In this document: positions 9,366-18,375 of the stretch, one piece after another
How positions within the stretch are numbered: position 1 is the stretch's first letter
Layout of the letters: every line of letters begins with the position of its first letter
NCBI GenBank assembly: GCA_937864225.1
Contig: CALMJK010000004.1
Coordinates: 75,700-137,948, forward strand
DNA length: 62,249 nt
Source: an uncultured bacterium
GTDB lineage: Bacteria; Krumholzibacteriota; Krumholzibacteriia; LZORAL124-64-63
Direction: 5' to 3'
The notes under the pieces: generated by a model
Databases searched by the model: none
The model's input: only the letters and a program-made list of their open reading frames with translations
Told to the model about the DNA's origin: nothing
Program-made: the position numbers and the translations under genes

Positions 9366-10043
9366 ATGGACGTACCGATCACTTTGCTGGCCTTGCTCTT
9401 TTCCGTTGTGGTGCACGAGGTTGCGCACGGCTGGGTCGCCGGGCGGAAGGGCGACCCAACGGCGCGCGAGCTGGGGCGGCTGACACTCAATCCCCTGCGC
9501 CACATCGATCCAGTGGGTACGATCCTCGTCCCGGCCGTGCTGGCGCTGCTGCCCGGCGGCATGGTGTTCGGTTGGGCCAAGCCGGTGCCGGTGACTCCCT
9601 GGCGGCTGCGCGACCCTCGGCGCGACCAAGCTTGGATCGCCGCGGCCGGCCCGGCCAGCAACCTGCTGCTCGCGGCAGCCTGCGCGATCGCGCTCGGGGC
9701 GCTCACGGGCATCCTGGGCCCAGCGCCCCAGCAGGCCGGCGAGTCGCTCGGGGCGGATCTGCGCCTGTTCGCGGACAGGCTCCTGGGCGCGGGCATCTAC
9801 CTGAACGTGTTGCTGGCGCTGTTCAACCTGATTCCCCTGCCGCCGTTGGACGGAAGCTGGATCGTGCTGCGCTGGCTGCGACCTGACGCGGCGGCCGCTT
9901 ACGAGCGGCTGCGTCCCTTCGGCTTCCTCATCGTGATCCTGCTGATGAATCTGGGCCTGGGCGGAACCCTCAGCCGCGCCGTCTCGGCCGCGACGGGTCT
10001 GTACATCGGCCTAGCGAATCTGGTCCTGGCTGTCTTCCGTTGA
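9366..10043 (+). CDS. M50 family site-2-type membrane metalloprotease
   Basis: A 225-residue integral membrane zinc protease of the small, PDZ-less M50B type found widely in bacteria (YwhC-like). The zinc-binding HEVAH is at residues 17-21 in the first membrane helix. The third zinc ligand is in NLIPLPPLDG (D162) in a later helix. The GPASNLLLA segment that marks this family is near residue 95. Several further hydrophobic segments are seen. Such proteases cut within the membrane; the substrate cannot be inferred. The gene is divergent from the giant TPR gene, and the two share a 117-base promoter region. Confidence 0.9.
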   Translation: MDVPITLLALLFSVVVHEVAHGWVAGRKGDPTARELGRLTLNPLRHIDPVGTILVPAVLALLPGGMVFGWAKPVPVTPWRLRDPRRDQAWIAAAGPASNLLLAAACAIALGALTGILGPAPQQAGESLGADLRLFADRLLGAGIYLNVLLALFNLIPLPPLDGSWIVLRWLRPDAAAAYERLRPFGFLIVILLMNLGLGGTLSRAVSAATGLYIGLANLVLAVFR

Positions 10044-10139
10044 ACTCGCGGCCCGGGCGGCGCGGCCCTCAAGGGCGGGGCCCCCCGCTTGGGCGGAGGG
10101 CCCGGTCGTGAAACTCGGCTGGACACCGGCCGGATCGGC

Positions 10140-10568
10140 CTACGGAGTCCTGACGATGGGCGACCTGATGACGGGCGGAGCCGCGGGGTAATCGGTCAGG
10201 TCCACCGCCACCGTGGCGGGCGCGCTCCGGTTGCCCGCGACGTCCACCGCCACCACGGAATACGTGTTCACCTCGCCGGCCTCCGGCGTGAGATCCTCAC
10301 ACTCGGTCACATCGGTCGGGGTGCCGATGAGCACGAGCGAGTCGCCGGGCTCCGTGCGGTAGGCCAGGAAGCCGGCGAAATCCGCGTCGGTCGTGTTCTC
10401 GGCCCAACTCAGCACGATGACCCCGCCGTCCATGGAGGCCTCGAGACTCAGCGGCGTGGCGGGGGGCGCCGTGTCGATAGCCGTCAGGGTCGTGGACGAA
10501 CTGCCGCACCCGGCCGCCGCGAGGGCGGCGACGGCAAAGATCGCCAATTTCAAGTTCTTGCGCGCCAC
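10140..10568 (-). CDS. Lipoprotein with fibronectin type III-like domain
   Basis: A small protein of about 142 residues. It starts with a positively charged MARKNLKLA, a hydrophobic run, and a lipobox ending at Cys21 (LAAAGC), so it is predicted to be a lipoprotein. After a Ser/Thr linker, the rest resembles one FN3 domain (VLSWAENTTDADFAGFLAYR, and YSVVAVDVAGNRSAP). The start is GTG at 10568, with AAAGGAGG six bases upstream; a longer frame to an ATG at 10613 has no ribosome site and would bury the signal peptide. Its role is unknown; FN3 domains typically mediate surface contacts. Confidence 0.75.
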   Translation of the reverse strand: MARKNLKLAIFAVAALAAAGCGSSSTTLTAIDTAPPATPLSLEASMDGGVIVLSWAENTTDADFAGFLAYRTEPGDSLVLIGTPTDVTECEDLTPEAGEVNTYSVVAVDVAGNRSAPATVAVDLTDYPAAPPVIRSPIVRTP

Positions 10569-10959
10569 GATGGTCCTCCTTTGATCCTCATCTCGCACCC
10601 GCGGCACCGTCATTGCGGCCGGGAGGGCAGTGGTGTTGGGTCGGGGTGTTGGTCAGGCCCCACCCGGCCGCGCCCCCAAGGCTGCAAGGCCGGTGCCAGC
10701 GTCGCCGGCCAGATCTCTAAGCCGCGATGCAGCAAGGAGCTAAGCGGCACGACAGGGCATGGTGAGGAAGCCCGGGGTTTCCCATCGTGGTCCGTTGTTC
10801 CCTGACGGGCTCTTTTCCTGCCCGCCGTGTCTTGCAAAGTGCCCGCCGTCGTCTCGGCGAGAGAAACCTGTTGACGTCAAAAGGGGTTATCGGTCACGAT
10901 GCGATGGCCTGGATCGCTTCCGGCCGGGTTGGGGAGTCATTCGTGAGGAGGGGAGCGCG
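10569..10959. other. 391-base non-coding region before HU
   Basis: No convincing gene is seen here on either strand. The region holds several inverted repeats: a GGGG/CCCC hairpin around 10643-10661, a GCCGC/GCGGC pair around 10721-10748, and a GGAAGCCC/GGGTTTCC hairpin around 10766-10783. These could belong to a structured leader or small RNA, but I could not match them to SRP RNA, RNase P RNA, tmRNA, 6S RNA or a known riboswitch. A weak promoter-like TTGACG at 10871 with CACGAT 18 bases on (10895-10900) could drive HU. The lipoprotein ribosome site GGAGG lies at the left edge, on the minus strand. Confidence 0.5.
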
Positions 10960-11238
10960 ATGACGAAGGCCGATATCGTCGAGGACATCGCCCAACGCAC
11001 GGGCCTGACCAAGAAGGAAGTCAGCGAGACCGTGGATCTCTTTCTCTCTCAGATCAGCGATCTCCTGGTGGAGGGGAAGCACTTGGAGATCCGCGGCTTC
11101 GGCACCTTCAAGGTCAAGGAGCGCAAGGAGCGGATGGCGCGCAACCCGCGCACCGGCGATGCCGTGCCCGTCCCCTCCCGCCGCGTCCCGATCTTCAAGG
11201 TTTCCAAGATGCTGAAGGACAAGGTGGCCCTGTCCTGA
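10960..11238 (+). CDS. HU-family DNA-binding protein (first copy)
   Basis: A 92-residue histone-like protein of the HU/IHF family, which binds and bends DNA as a dimer. The N-terminal helices (MTKADIVEDIAQRTGLTKKE) are followed by the family signature GFGTFKVKERKERMARNPRTG and the beta-arm and C-terminal helix (VPSRRVPIFKVSKMLKD). The start at 10960 follows GAGGAGGGGAGC. HU versus IHF cannot be told from sequence alone. It stands alone, after a long non-coding leader, and is followed by a short hairpin. A second, more divergent HU-type gene lies at 46759. Confidence 0.95.
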   Translation: MTKADIVEDIAQRTGLTKKEVSETVDLFLSQISDLLVEGKHLEIRGFGTFKVKERKERMARNPRTGDAVPVPSRRVPIFKVSKMLKDKVALS

Positions 11239-11256
11239 ACCCGTCCGGTGGCGGGT
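11239..11256 (+). terminator. Short hairpin just after HU stop
   Basis: A seven-base-pair stem (ACCCGTC with GGCGGGT, one G-T pair) with a CGGT loop starts right after the HU stop codon. Only a pyrimidine-rich stretch follows, without a clean run of T, so termination is plausible but weak. Confidence 0.4.
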
Positions 11257-11363
11257 CTCTCCCTGTTGATTCACTGGCGCACCCGTCCTGCGCGCACGGC
11301 TCCGTTCACCGCCGGATCAGGAGTGGTCGCGCCAGGGCGCGGCGACGCCGGAGGCTGTTTGCC

Positions 11364-12389
11364 GTGAAATGGCTCGACCTGCGCAGCGACACCGTCACGC
11401 GTCCCACGCCGGGTATGCGCAGAGCGATGGCGGAGGCCGAGGTCGGGGACGACGTCTTCGGCGACGATCCCACGGTTGCGCGGCTGCAGACGCGGGTGGC
11501 CGAGCTGCTGGGCAAGGAGGACGCGCTCTACGTGCCGAGCGGCACGATGGGCAATCAGCTGGCCTTGCGCGCACAGACGCGTCACGGCGACCAGATCGTC
11601 TGCGAGGCAGGCGCTCACATCTATCGCTACGAAGCGGGGGCTCCCGCCGCGCTGTCGGGTCTGCTCGTGACGTGCGTCGAAGCACCCGGGGGAGCGCTGC
11701 GCTGGGATCTGATCGAACCGGCGCTGAACCCGGTCGATGATCTCCACGCCGCGCCCCCGGCCGTGATCTGCGTCGAGAACACGCACAATCGGGCGGGCGG
11801 GCGTATCGTTCCGCAAGACCTATTGACGGAGATCGCCGCGAGCGCGCGCGCGCGCAGCCTGGCGGTTCACCTCGACGGCGCGCGCCTCTGGAACGCGCAC
11901 GTCGCGACGCGGCTGCCGCTCTCCGAACTCGCGGCCCCCGCCGACACGGTGAGCGTCTGTTTTTCCAAAGGCCTGGGCGCGCCGGTGGGCTCCGTGCTGG
12001 CGGGGCCGCGCGCAACGATCGCCAGAGCGAGGCGCCTGCGGAAGCAATGGGGCGGCGGGATGAGGCAGGTCGGGATCCTGGCGGCAGCCTGCCTTTACGC
12101 CCTCGACCACCATCTTCAGCGGCTGTCGGAGGATCACGTCCACGCCAGACTGCTGGTGAAGGGCCTCGACCACCCGCTCTTGAAGTCGGTGCATCCGGTT
12201 GAAACGAACATCGTGATCCTGGGTGTCGAACCGCCGGCCACGGTGGACGGCCTGCTCGCTCATCTGCGCGCGGACGGCATCCTGGCCGTCGCGTTCGGCC
12301 GCGGCCGGGTCCGGCTCGTGCCGAATCTCGACGTCGACAAGGCGGGCGTGGTGAGAGTGCGCGAGTCGCTCGAAGCGTTCGCGGTCTGA
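11364..12389 (+). CDS. ltaE: Low-specificity L-threonine aldolase
   Basis: A PLP enzyme that splits L-threonine or L-allo-threonine into glycine and acetaldehyde. The 341-residue protein begins [13 protein letters not shown], the standard N-terminus of the family. It has [11 protein letters not shown], the PLP-region [32 protein letters not shown], and the Schiff-base lysine in [12 protein letters not shown]. The start is GTG. It stands between HU and nadE in the same direction; 33 bases separate it from nadE, so they may be co-transcribed. No riboswitch is seen upstream. Confidence 0.93.
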   Translation: MKWLDLRSDTVTRPTPGMRRAMAEAEVGDDVFGDDPTVARLQTRVAELLGKEDALYVPSGTMGNQLALRAQTRHGDQIVCEAGAHIYRYEAGAPAALSGLLVTCVEAPGGALRWDLIEPALNPVDDLHAAPPAVICVENTHNRAGGRIVPQDLLTEIAASARARSLAVHLDGARLWNAHVATRLPLSELAAPADTVSVCFSKGLGAPVGSVLAGPRATIARARRLRKQWGGGMRQVGILAAACLYALDHHLQRLSEDHVHARLLVKGLDHPLLKSVHPVETNIVILGVEPPATVDGLLAHLRADGILAVAFGRGRVRLVPNLDVDKAGVVRVRESLEAFAV

Positions 12390-12422
12390 TCCGCGCGAGG
12401 TTGCCGAGTCCGGGAGGAAGAC

Positions 12423-13256
12423 ATGAACGGGCAGCAGCAAGGCGGAGCGCTCGCGGACTGGGCCGTGCCGCCGGAGCTGGCGGCCGACATAGCCGGCCGC
12501 TTCATCGTCGAGACGGTCGCCGCGGCCGGAGTCGCCGGCGTCGTGGTCGGGCTTTCGGGCGGCATCGACTCCGCCGTGTCGGCGGCGCTGGCGGCGCGCG
12601 TCCTCGGCGCGCCGCGCGTGCTCGCCATCTTCCTGCCGTATGAGACGAGCGCGCCCACGTCCCTGACCGACGCGCGGGCCGTGGCCGAAGCGCTGGGCGT
12701 GCGCCTGGAAACGCTGGAGATCACGCCCATCGTCGACGCCTTTCTGCAGCGGATCCCCAACGCCGGCCGCGTCCGGCGCGGGAACGTGATGGCCAGAGTG
12801 CGCATGACGGTGCTCTACGACCTTTCGGCGCGCGAAAAGGCGCTGGTTCTGGGCACCGGCAATCGGAGCGAGATCTTGCTCGGCTACACGACGCTGCACG
12901 GCGACGCCGCCTGCGGACTGAACCCGCTGGGCAGCCTGTACAAGACGGAAGTGCGCCGGCTGGCCGCGTTTCTGGGACTCCCCAAGGCGGTGCTGCACAA
13001 GCCGCCCAGCGCCGACCTGTGGGTGGGGCAGGCGGACGAGGATGAGTTGGGGTTCACGTACGCGGAGGTGGACAGTCTTCTGCACTGCATGGTGGACGAG
13101 GGACTCGGCGCTCGCCAACTGGCCGCGCTCGGTTTCGCGCCGTCGCTGGTGGAGAAGGTCCGCGCGCGCGTGAAGGCGACGGCCTTCAAGCGCCGGCTGC
13201 CGCCCGTCGCGCCGCTGCCGGGGCGCGCGTCGCCCGAGGACACGAACCTGCCGTGA
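12423..13256 (+). CDS. nadE: NH3-dependent NAD+ synthetase
   Basis: This enzyme makes NAD+ from deamido-NAD, ATP and ammonia. The 277-residue protein has the PP-loop ATP motif LSGGIDSA near residue 45 and the NAD-site motifs VLGTGNRSE and YKTEVRRLA. C-terminal KPPSADLWVGQADEDELG also matches. It lacks the extra nitrilase-like glutaminase domain, so it must use free ammonia. GGGAGGAAGAC precedes the ATG. Its stop overlaps the GTG start of rsmI (GTGA), so translation is probably coupled. Confidence 0.95.
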   Translation: MNGQQQGGALADWAVPPELAADIAGRFIVETVAAAGVAGVVVGLSGGIDSAVSAALAARVLGAPRVLAIFLPYETSAPTSLTDARAVAEALGVRLETLEITPIVDAFLQRIPNAGRVRRGNVMARVRMTVLYDLSAREKALVLGTGNRSEILLGYTTLHGDAACGLNPLGSLYKTEVRRLAAFLGLPKAVLHKPPSADLWVGQADEDELGFTYAEVDSLLHCMVDEGLGARQLAALGFAPSLVEKVRARVKATAFKRRLPPVAPLPGRASPEDTNLP

Positions 13257-14044
13257 GTGAACCGGTCGCCAACGGGCTGCGACTGCCCCCGATCGATTTC
13301 CCGGCCGGCCTCTGCCTGCTGGTGGCCACTCCGATCGGCAACCTGGACGACGTCACGCTGCGGGCGCTCGCTGCGCTCGCGTCCGCCGACGTGGTCTATG
13401 CCGAGGACACGCGGCGAACGCGGCGGTTGCTGGCCCGCTACGAGCTGTCCGCTCGGCTGGTCAGCTATCACGACCACAGTCGCGACCTTGTCGTGGCGGG
13501 CATCGTGAAGCGGCTGCGCGACGGAGAACGCGTCGTGGTCGTGAGCGACGCCGGCACGCCGGGCATCGCCGACCCGGGCTACACCCTCTTGCGCGCGCTG
13601 CGCGAGGAGGGTCTGCCGTGGTCGATCGTGCCGGGGCCGTCGAGCGTGCTGGCAGCCTTGCTGCTGGCGGGTTTTCCCATGGATCGGTTCCTGTTCGCGG
13701 GCTATCCGCCGCGCCGGCCCGGTCCGGCGCGCGCGTTCCTGGCCACGGCTCTGGCCGCGGGCTGCACGGCGGTCGTGTTGGAATCGTGTCACCGGGCGCG
13801 CGCGACGCTCTCGCTGCTGGCGGAGTTGGCGCCCGCGCGCGAGATCGCGCTCGCGCGGGAAATCACCAAGGTGCACGAGGAGACTTTGCGTGGAACGCCG
13901 GCGCAGGTGCTGGCCCAGATGAACGGCCCGCGGCTGAAGGGCGAACTCGTCATCGTGCTGCGGGCGGAGGCGGACGTCAAGCAGGCCGGTGGCGGCCTGG
14001 CGGAGGATCCGAGCGCGGGTTCGCTGGGAGGGGACGACCAATGA
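13253..14044 (+). CDS. rsmI: 16S rRNA 2'-O-ribose methyltransferase RsmI
   Basis: RsmI is a SAM-dependent enzyme that methylates the ribose of C1402 in 16S rRNA. The 263-residue protein shows the diagnostic blocks LLVATPIGNLDDVTLRAL, VYAEDTRRTRRLL, YHDHSRD, VSDAGTPGIADPGY, VPGPSSVLAALLLAGFP and LAREITKVHEE. It starts with GTG overlapping the nadE stop, and its own stop overlaps the next gene (ATGA). The C-terminal tail of about 25 residues is low in complexity. Confidence 0.95.
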   Translation: MSEPVANGLRLPPIDFPAGLCLLVATPIGNLDDVTLRALAALASADVVYAEDTRRTRRLLARYELSARLVSYHDHSRDLVVAGIVKRLRDGERVVVVSDAGTPGIADPGYTLLRALREEGLPWSIVPGPSSVLAALLLAGFPMDRFLFAGYPPRRPGPARAFLATALAAGCTAVVLESCHRARATLSLLAELAPAREIALAREITKVHEETLRGTPAQVLAQMNGPRLKGELVIVLRAEADVKQAGGGLAEDPSAGSLGGDDQ

Positions 14045-14658
14045 GCATGGCCGAGGTCAAACAAAAGCTGCGCGGCCTGGCGCGTCCCATTGTGCGCGGT
14101 CTCGACCGACTGGGATTTTCGCCCCTGGCCGTCACGCTGGTCGGGCTCGTGATCTCGGCGGGTGCCGGCGTCGCGGCCGCAGGCGGGCGCTTGCGCCTGG
14201 CGGCCGTGCTGTTGATCACGGGCGCCGGCTTCGACATGCTCGACGGCGATCTGGCGCGCCTGCAAGGGCGAGTGTCGCGGCAGGGAGCGTTCCTGGATTC
14301 CAATTTCGACCGCCTCTCCGAGGCGGCGCTGTTCCTGGGGCTCGTTTGGCATTTCCTGGCCGATGCGCGCCCGGACCGGGTCGCCGTCATGCTGACCGTG
14401 ACCGCCACCGTCGGTTCCCTGACCACCAGCTACGCGCGCGCTCGGGCCGAAGGACTGGGCGCCGCCTGTCGCGAAGGCCTGTTCCAGCGACCCGAGCGCA
14501 TGGTGCTCTTGATCGCAGGGCTTCTGCTGGGGGCGCGGCCGCTGTTCTGGGCGCTCGCCCTGCTCGCCCTGCTGTCCGTCGCGACGACCGCGCAACGCAT
14601 CGTTCAGGTGAGTCGGCGGCTCGCTGCAAAGGACGCATCACGGGAGACAGAGTCATGA
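14041..14658 (+). CDS. CDP-alcohol phosphatidyltransferase
   Basis: A 205-residue membrane enzyme that transfers a phosphatidyl group from CDP-diacylglycerol (or similar) to an alcohol such as glycerol phosphate or inositol phosphate. The complete family signature DxxDGxxAR-x8-GxxxDxxxD is present in DMLDGDLARLQGRVSRQGAF followed by LDSNFDR. Several hydrophobic segments flank it. Its closest named role could be PgsA, but the acceptor cannot be told. GGAGGGG precedes the ATG, which overlaps the rsmI stop. A second ATG two codons later is an alternative start. Confidence 0.88.
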   Translation: MSMAEVKQKLRGLARPIVRGLDRLGFSPLAVTLVGLVISAGAGVAAAGGRLRLAAVLLITGAGFDMLDGDLARLQGRVSRQGAFLDSNFDRLSEAALFLGLVWHFLADARPDRVAVMLTVTATVGSLTTSYARARAEGLGAACREGLFQRPERMVLLIAGLLLGARPLFWALALLALLSVATTAQRIVQVSRRLAAKDASRETES

Positions 14659-15320
14659 CCCTCTCTCACGCCCAAGCCGGCGGCCACAGCGGCCTGTTGA
14701 TCACGTTCGAGGGTCCCGAAGGCTCGGGCAAGACCACCCTCGTGCACGCGCTCACGGAGCATCTGGTGCGAGCGGGCGTCGAGCCCGTCGTGGTGCGGGA
14801 GCCGGGCGGCACCGACAGCGGCGAGCAGATCCGGCACGTGCTGCTCGATCCCGCGGGTCAGGATCTTTGCCCCGAGGCCGAACTGCTGCTCATGATCGCT
14901 AGCCGGACGCAACTGGTGCGCGAAAAGATCGGACCGGCGCTGGGCGCGGGAATGATCGTGCTGTGCGACCGGTTCGCGGATGCCTCGGTCGCCTACCAGG
15001 GATGGGGAAGGGAGTTGGGCATCGACGTCGTCGCTCGCCTGAACGAATTCGCCTTGGCGGGACTCGTGCCGGACGTCACCTTCCTCTGCCTGCTGCCGCC
15101 GGAGCAGGGCCGAGCCAGGCTGGTCAATCGCGCGGTGGACCGACTGGACCGCGAAAGCCTCGCCTTCCATCGTCGCGTCTACGAAGGGTATCTCGCGATG
15201 GCCGCCTCGGGCGACCCGCGGTTTCACGTCATCGACGCGATGGCCTCTCCCGTCGCCATGCTCGAGGCCGCCCTGGCGAGGCTCAGGAAGCTGGAACATG
15301 GTTTGCTTAAATACGTCTAA
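14655..15320 (+). CDS. tmk: Thymidylate kinase
   Basis: This enzyme phosphorylates dTMP to dTDP with ATP. The 221-residue protein has the P-loop FEGPEGSGKTT near residue 18, the DRX-type motif LCDRFADASVAYQG, and REPGGTDSGEQIR, which is typical of bacterial Tmk. The ATG overlaps the stop of the CDP-alcohol transferase (ATGA), making the fourth overlap in the nadE-rsmI-transferase-tmk string. It ends 68 bases before the ctp gene start. Confidence 0.95.
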   Translation: MTLSHAQAGGHSGLLITFEGPEGSGKTTLVHALTEHLVRAGVEPVVVREPGGTDSGEQIRHVLLDPAGQDLCPEAELLLMIASRTQLVREKIGPALGAGMIVLCDRFADASVAYQGWGRELGIDVVARLNEFALAGLVPDVTFLCLLPPEQGRARLVNRAVDRLDRESLAFHRRVYEGYLAMAASGDPRFHVIDAMASPVAMLEAALARLRKLEHGLLKYV

Positions 15321-15388
15321 AGCATTTATGTGAAGGCTGAAACCGTGCCTGCTGAGCGGTGCGAGTCCTGGCGGAAGGTCGATTTATA

Positions 15389-17143
15389 ATGTTGAATGAC
15401 AACGAGTTGCGATCGACGCCACGGCGCAGCCCGGTCGTGGCCCTGGCCACGGTGCTCTGTCTCGTCGCGCTGCCCCTGCTGCCGGGCGCCGGCGCCCACG
15501 GCGGCGATGAAACGCGTTCGACCGGCAATCAGCGTTCCCTGGAAGCCGTGCGGCTGATGGGCACGGTCTACGAGCGGATTCTGCGCGACTATGTGGACGA
15601 GGTGGATCCGAAGGCGCTGTCCGAGGCCGCGGTCCGCGGCATGCTCTCCACGCTCGACGAGCATTCCCAGTACCTGCCGCCCCAGAACTACGACGACCTC
15701 ATGCTGTCCACGGAGGGCGAGTTCGGGGGCCTGGGCATCACGATCGTGATCCGCGATCACTTTCCCACCGTGGTGTCGCCCATCGAGGGCACGCCGGCGT
15801 TCTTCATGGGCATCCAGGGCGGGGACCAGATCGTGGAAATCGAGGGCAAATCGACCTACGACTGGAAAAGCGACGACGCGGTCAAGCTGCTGCGCGGCGA
15901 GCCGGGCACCCGCGTCAGCATCAAGATCAGGCGCGAGGGCGCCGCCGAACCGATCCCGTTCACGATCACGCGGGACATCATCAAGGTCGAGAGCGTTCCC
16001 TATGCCTTCATGATCGGCGACGTCGGCTACGTCCGCGTGCAGAATTTCGCCCGCACGACGGCCGAGGAGCTGCGGGCGAAATTAAATCAGCTCGACAAGC
16101 AAGGCGCGCGGGGCATCGTGCTGGATTTGCGCTGGAACCCCGGCGGTCTGCTCACGGCGGCCAAGGAGGTCAGCGAGCTCTTCCTGGAGCGGGGCAAGCT
16201 GGTGGTCTTCACCAAGGGCCGGCTGCAGCAGCAGAATGTCTCGTACTACAGCGAGCCGCGCGGGTCCGTTCCCGACCGGCTGCCGATGATCATTCTCGTC
16301 AACGGCTCGTCGGCGTCGGCCAGTGAAATCGTGGCGGCCGGCCTGCAGGATCACGATGCCGCCCTCATCGTGGGCAAAACGACCTTCGGCAAGGGGTCGG
16401 TCCAGACCGTATTCCGGCTCGACGAGACCTCGGCCTTGAAGCTGACGACGGCGAAGTACTACACGCCGTCCGGCCGCTCGATCCACAAGGATCGCCATCG
16501 CGACGATTCGGACCTGGACCTGACGCGCGAGGAGGACGCCGAGGACTCTCCACCGCCCGCGCCGGGCCTGGAGCCGATCGATCCTGAAGTGCCGAGGCAC
16601 GAGCGGGAGCAGTACAAGACCGACATGGGCCGCACCGTCTACGGCGGCGGCGGCATAACGCCGGACATCGAGATGGAGCAGTCGTTGCTCAACGACTATC
16701 AGGTCGCTCTCGAACGCGACGGAGCGCTGTTCAGCTACGCGACCCATTACGCGGCGCGCCACCTGATCACGCCCGCCTTCCAGGTCGACGCCTCGGTGCT
16801 GGCCGACTTCCGCGACCATCTCCAGAAACGGGAGAAATTTCCGGACTATCTCCGGGAGTACAAGCTGTCCGTCGCAGCCGCGGACTCCCTCTTCGGCGCC
16901 AACCGCGACTATGTCGAGCGCGGCATTCGTCGCGAGATCATGCGCCGGGGCTTCGGCGCCGAGGCCGCCTACAAGGTGGCCATCGAGGAGGACGATCAAC
17001 TGCACGAGGCGCTCAAGCTCTTCGCGGAGGCCAAGACGCTGCCTGACCTCCTTCGCCTCGCGGCGCGCTGGAACGAGGAGCAGGTGAAGCAAGCGCTGGC
17101 CGACGCCAAGGCGGACGCGAAGACGGGCGAGACGAGGCAATAG
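15389..17143 (+). CDS. S41 C-terminal processing peptidase (CtpA/Prc-like)
   Basis: A secreted or periplasmic serine protease of family S41, 584 residues. An N-terminal hydrophobic segment (VVALATVLCLVALPLLPGAG) is a signal peptide or anchor. A PDZ domain spans about 85-180 (GGLGITIV and IEGTPAFFMGIQGGDQIV). The catalytic serine is in NGSSASASEIVAAG and the lysine in GKTTFGKGSVQ. Compared with classic CtpA, there is a C-terminal extension of about 200 residues that is helical and charged. The start at 15389 has GGAAGG about ten bases upstream; a GTG ten codons earlier is possible. The protease may trim periplasmic or lipid-anchored proteins; the target is unknown. Confidence 0.9.
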   Translation: MLNDNELRSTPRRSPVVALATVLCLVALPLLPGAGAHGGDETRSTGNQRSLEAVRLMGTVYERILRDYVDEVDPKALSEAAVRGMLSTLDEHSQYLPPQNYDDLMLSTEGEFGGLGITIVIRDHFPTVVSPIEGTPAFFMGIQGGDQIVEIEGKSTYDWKSDDAVKLLRGEPGTRVSIKIRREGAAEPIPFTITRDIIKVESVPYAFMIGDVGYVRVQNFARTTAEELRAKLNQLDKQGARGIVLDLRWNPGGLLTAAKEVSELFLERGKLVVFTKGRLQQQNVSYYSEPRGSVPDRLPMIILVNGSSASASEIVAAGLQDHDAALIVGKTTFGKGSVQTVFRLDETSALKLTTAKYYTPSGRSIHKDRHRDDSDLDLTREEDAEDSPPPAPGLEPIDPEVPRHEREQYKTDMGRTVYGGGGITPDIEMEQSLLNDYQVALERDGALFSYATHYAARHLITPAFQVDASVLADFRDHLQKREKFPDYLREYKLSVAAADSLFGANRDYVERGIRREIMRRGFGAEAAYKVAIEEDDQLHEALKLFAEAKTLPDLLRLAARWNEEQVKQALADAKADAKTGETRQ

Positions 17144-17172
17144 CGCGCGCGGACGGTGGCCCTTGGGCGCGG

Positions 17173-18375
17173 CTAGATCCGCGCCAGCGCCTGCCTCAAG
17201 TCGGCGATGATGTCGTCCACGTCCTCGAGCCCCACCGACAGGCGCACCATCGCCGGATCGATGCCGACCTTCTTCAACTCGGCCTCGCTGTACGTCGAGT
17301 GGGTCATGGTGGCGGGATGCTCGATCAGCGTGTCGACGTCGCCCAGACTCACCGCCAACGTGCAAAGCTCCACGTTGTTCATCACGACGCGGCCCGCCTC
17401 GCGGCCGCCCTTGACCAGGAAGCTGATCATGCCGCCGAAGCCGCGCTGCTGGCGCCTGGCAAGGTCGTGCTGGGAGTGGGTGCGCAGACCGGGGTAGATG
17501 ACGTCGGTCACCTTGGGGTGGTAGCTCAGGAAGTTCGCGATCTCCAGCGCGTTCTCGCTGTGGCGGTCCATGCGCACGGGGAGGGTCTTGAGACCGCGCA
17601 GCAGGAGCCAAGCGTTGAACGGCGAGATGATCCCGCCCACGTCGCGCACCGTTTCGAAGCGCGCCTTCTGGATCCACTCCGTCGAGCCGACGAGGATGCC
17701 AGCCACCGTGTCGCCGTGCCCGCCGATGTACTTCGTGGCGCTGTGCAGCGCGATGTCGGCGCCCAGATCGAGCGGGTTCTGGTAATAGGGCGTGCAGAAC
17801 GTGTTGTCGACCAGCAGCGGCGCGCCCGCCTGCCTCGCGATCTTCGCGACCGCGGCGATGTCGGTGAGCACGAGCGTCGGATTGGCCGGGGATTCCACGT
17901 AGACCAAGCGGGTCTTGCGCGTCATCGCGCGCGCGAAGTTCTGCGGATCGCGGGCGTCGACCTCGGTCACGCTGATGCCCAGCTTCGGCAGCGTGTGCGT
18001 GAACAGCTGATGCGTGCCGCCGTAGAGCGTGTCACCGGACACGACATGGTCCCCGGCCACGCAGCACGTCAGCACCGCGGTCGTCGCCGCAGCCATGCCG
18101 CTGGCCAGCGCCAGCGCCGCCTGGCCGTTTTCCAGGTACGCCATTTCGGTCTCGAGGGCCGTCTGGGTCGGGTTGCCCAGTCGCGTGTAGAAGTAGCCCG
18201 TCTCCGTGCCGGCGAAGATGGCGGCCCCCTGCTCGGCGCTCTCGAAGGCGAACGTCGAGCTCTGGAAGATGGGCGTCGAGACGGCGCGGATCGGGCGCTC
18301 GGCGGCGTGCTTGTCGAGGTGCTTCTTCCCGTGCACGCAGAGAGTCGCGAATTTCCAGGGCCGTTTGCCGCTCAT
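17173..18375 (-). CDS. Methionine/cystathionine gamma-lyase-like PLP enzyme
   Basis: A 400-residue Cys/Met metabolism PLP enzyme. It resembles methionine gamma-lyase in PIFQSSTFAF, the phosphate loop YTRLGNPT, LASGMAAATTA, VESPANPTL, VDNTFCTPYYQNPLDLGAD, the PLP lysine K215 in SATKYIGGHGD, and the C-terminal MTHSTYSEAE and RLSVGLEDVDD. The active-site cysteine that marks true methionine gamma-lyases (LYGCT) is glycine here (LYGGT, residue 120), so the main substrate may be cystathionine or homocysteine instead. Its start overlaps the metK stop (ATGA), so the pair is coupled and deals with methionine supply. Confidence 0.88.
   Translation of the reverse strand: MSGKRPWKFATLCVHGKKHLDKHAAERPIRAVSTPIFQSSTFAFESAEQGAAIFAGTETGYFYTRLGNPTQTALETEMAYLENGQAALALASGMAAATTAVLTCCVAGDHVVSGDTLYGGTHQLFTHTLPKLGISVTEVDARDPQNFARAMTRKTRLVYVESPANPTLVLTDIAAVAKIARQAGAPLLVDNTFCTPYYQNPLDLGADIALHSATKYIGGHGDTVAGILVGSTEWIQKARFETVRDVGGIISPFNAWLLLRGLKTLPVRMDRHSENALEIANFLSYHPKVTDVIYPGLRTHSQHDLARRQQRGFGGMISFLVKGGREAGRVVMNNVELCTLAVSLGDVDTLIEHPATMTHSTYSEAELKKVGIDPAMVRLSVGLEDVDDIIADLRQALARI

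Noticed and set aside
10613..10870. SRP RNA, RNase P RNA, tmRNA or riboswitch before HU
   Set aside because: I compared the hairpins and conserved cores known to me and found no match (for example, no GGAA tetraloop with GGAGCAGC as in SRP RNA).
15385..15390. Perfect TATAAT overlapping the start codon of the S41 peptidase
   Set aside because: Transcription from it would begin after the chosen ATG, and no -35 is seen at the right distance. Probably chance.
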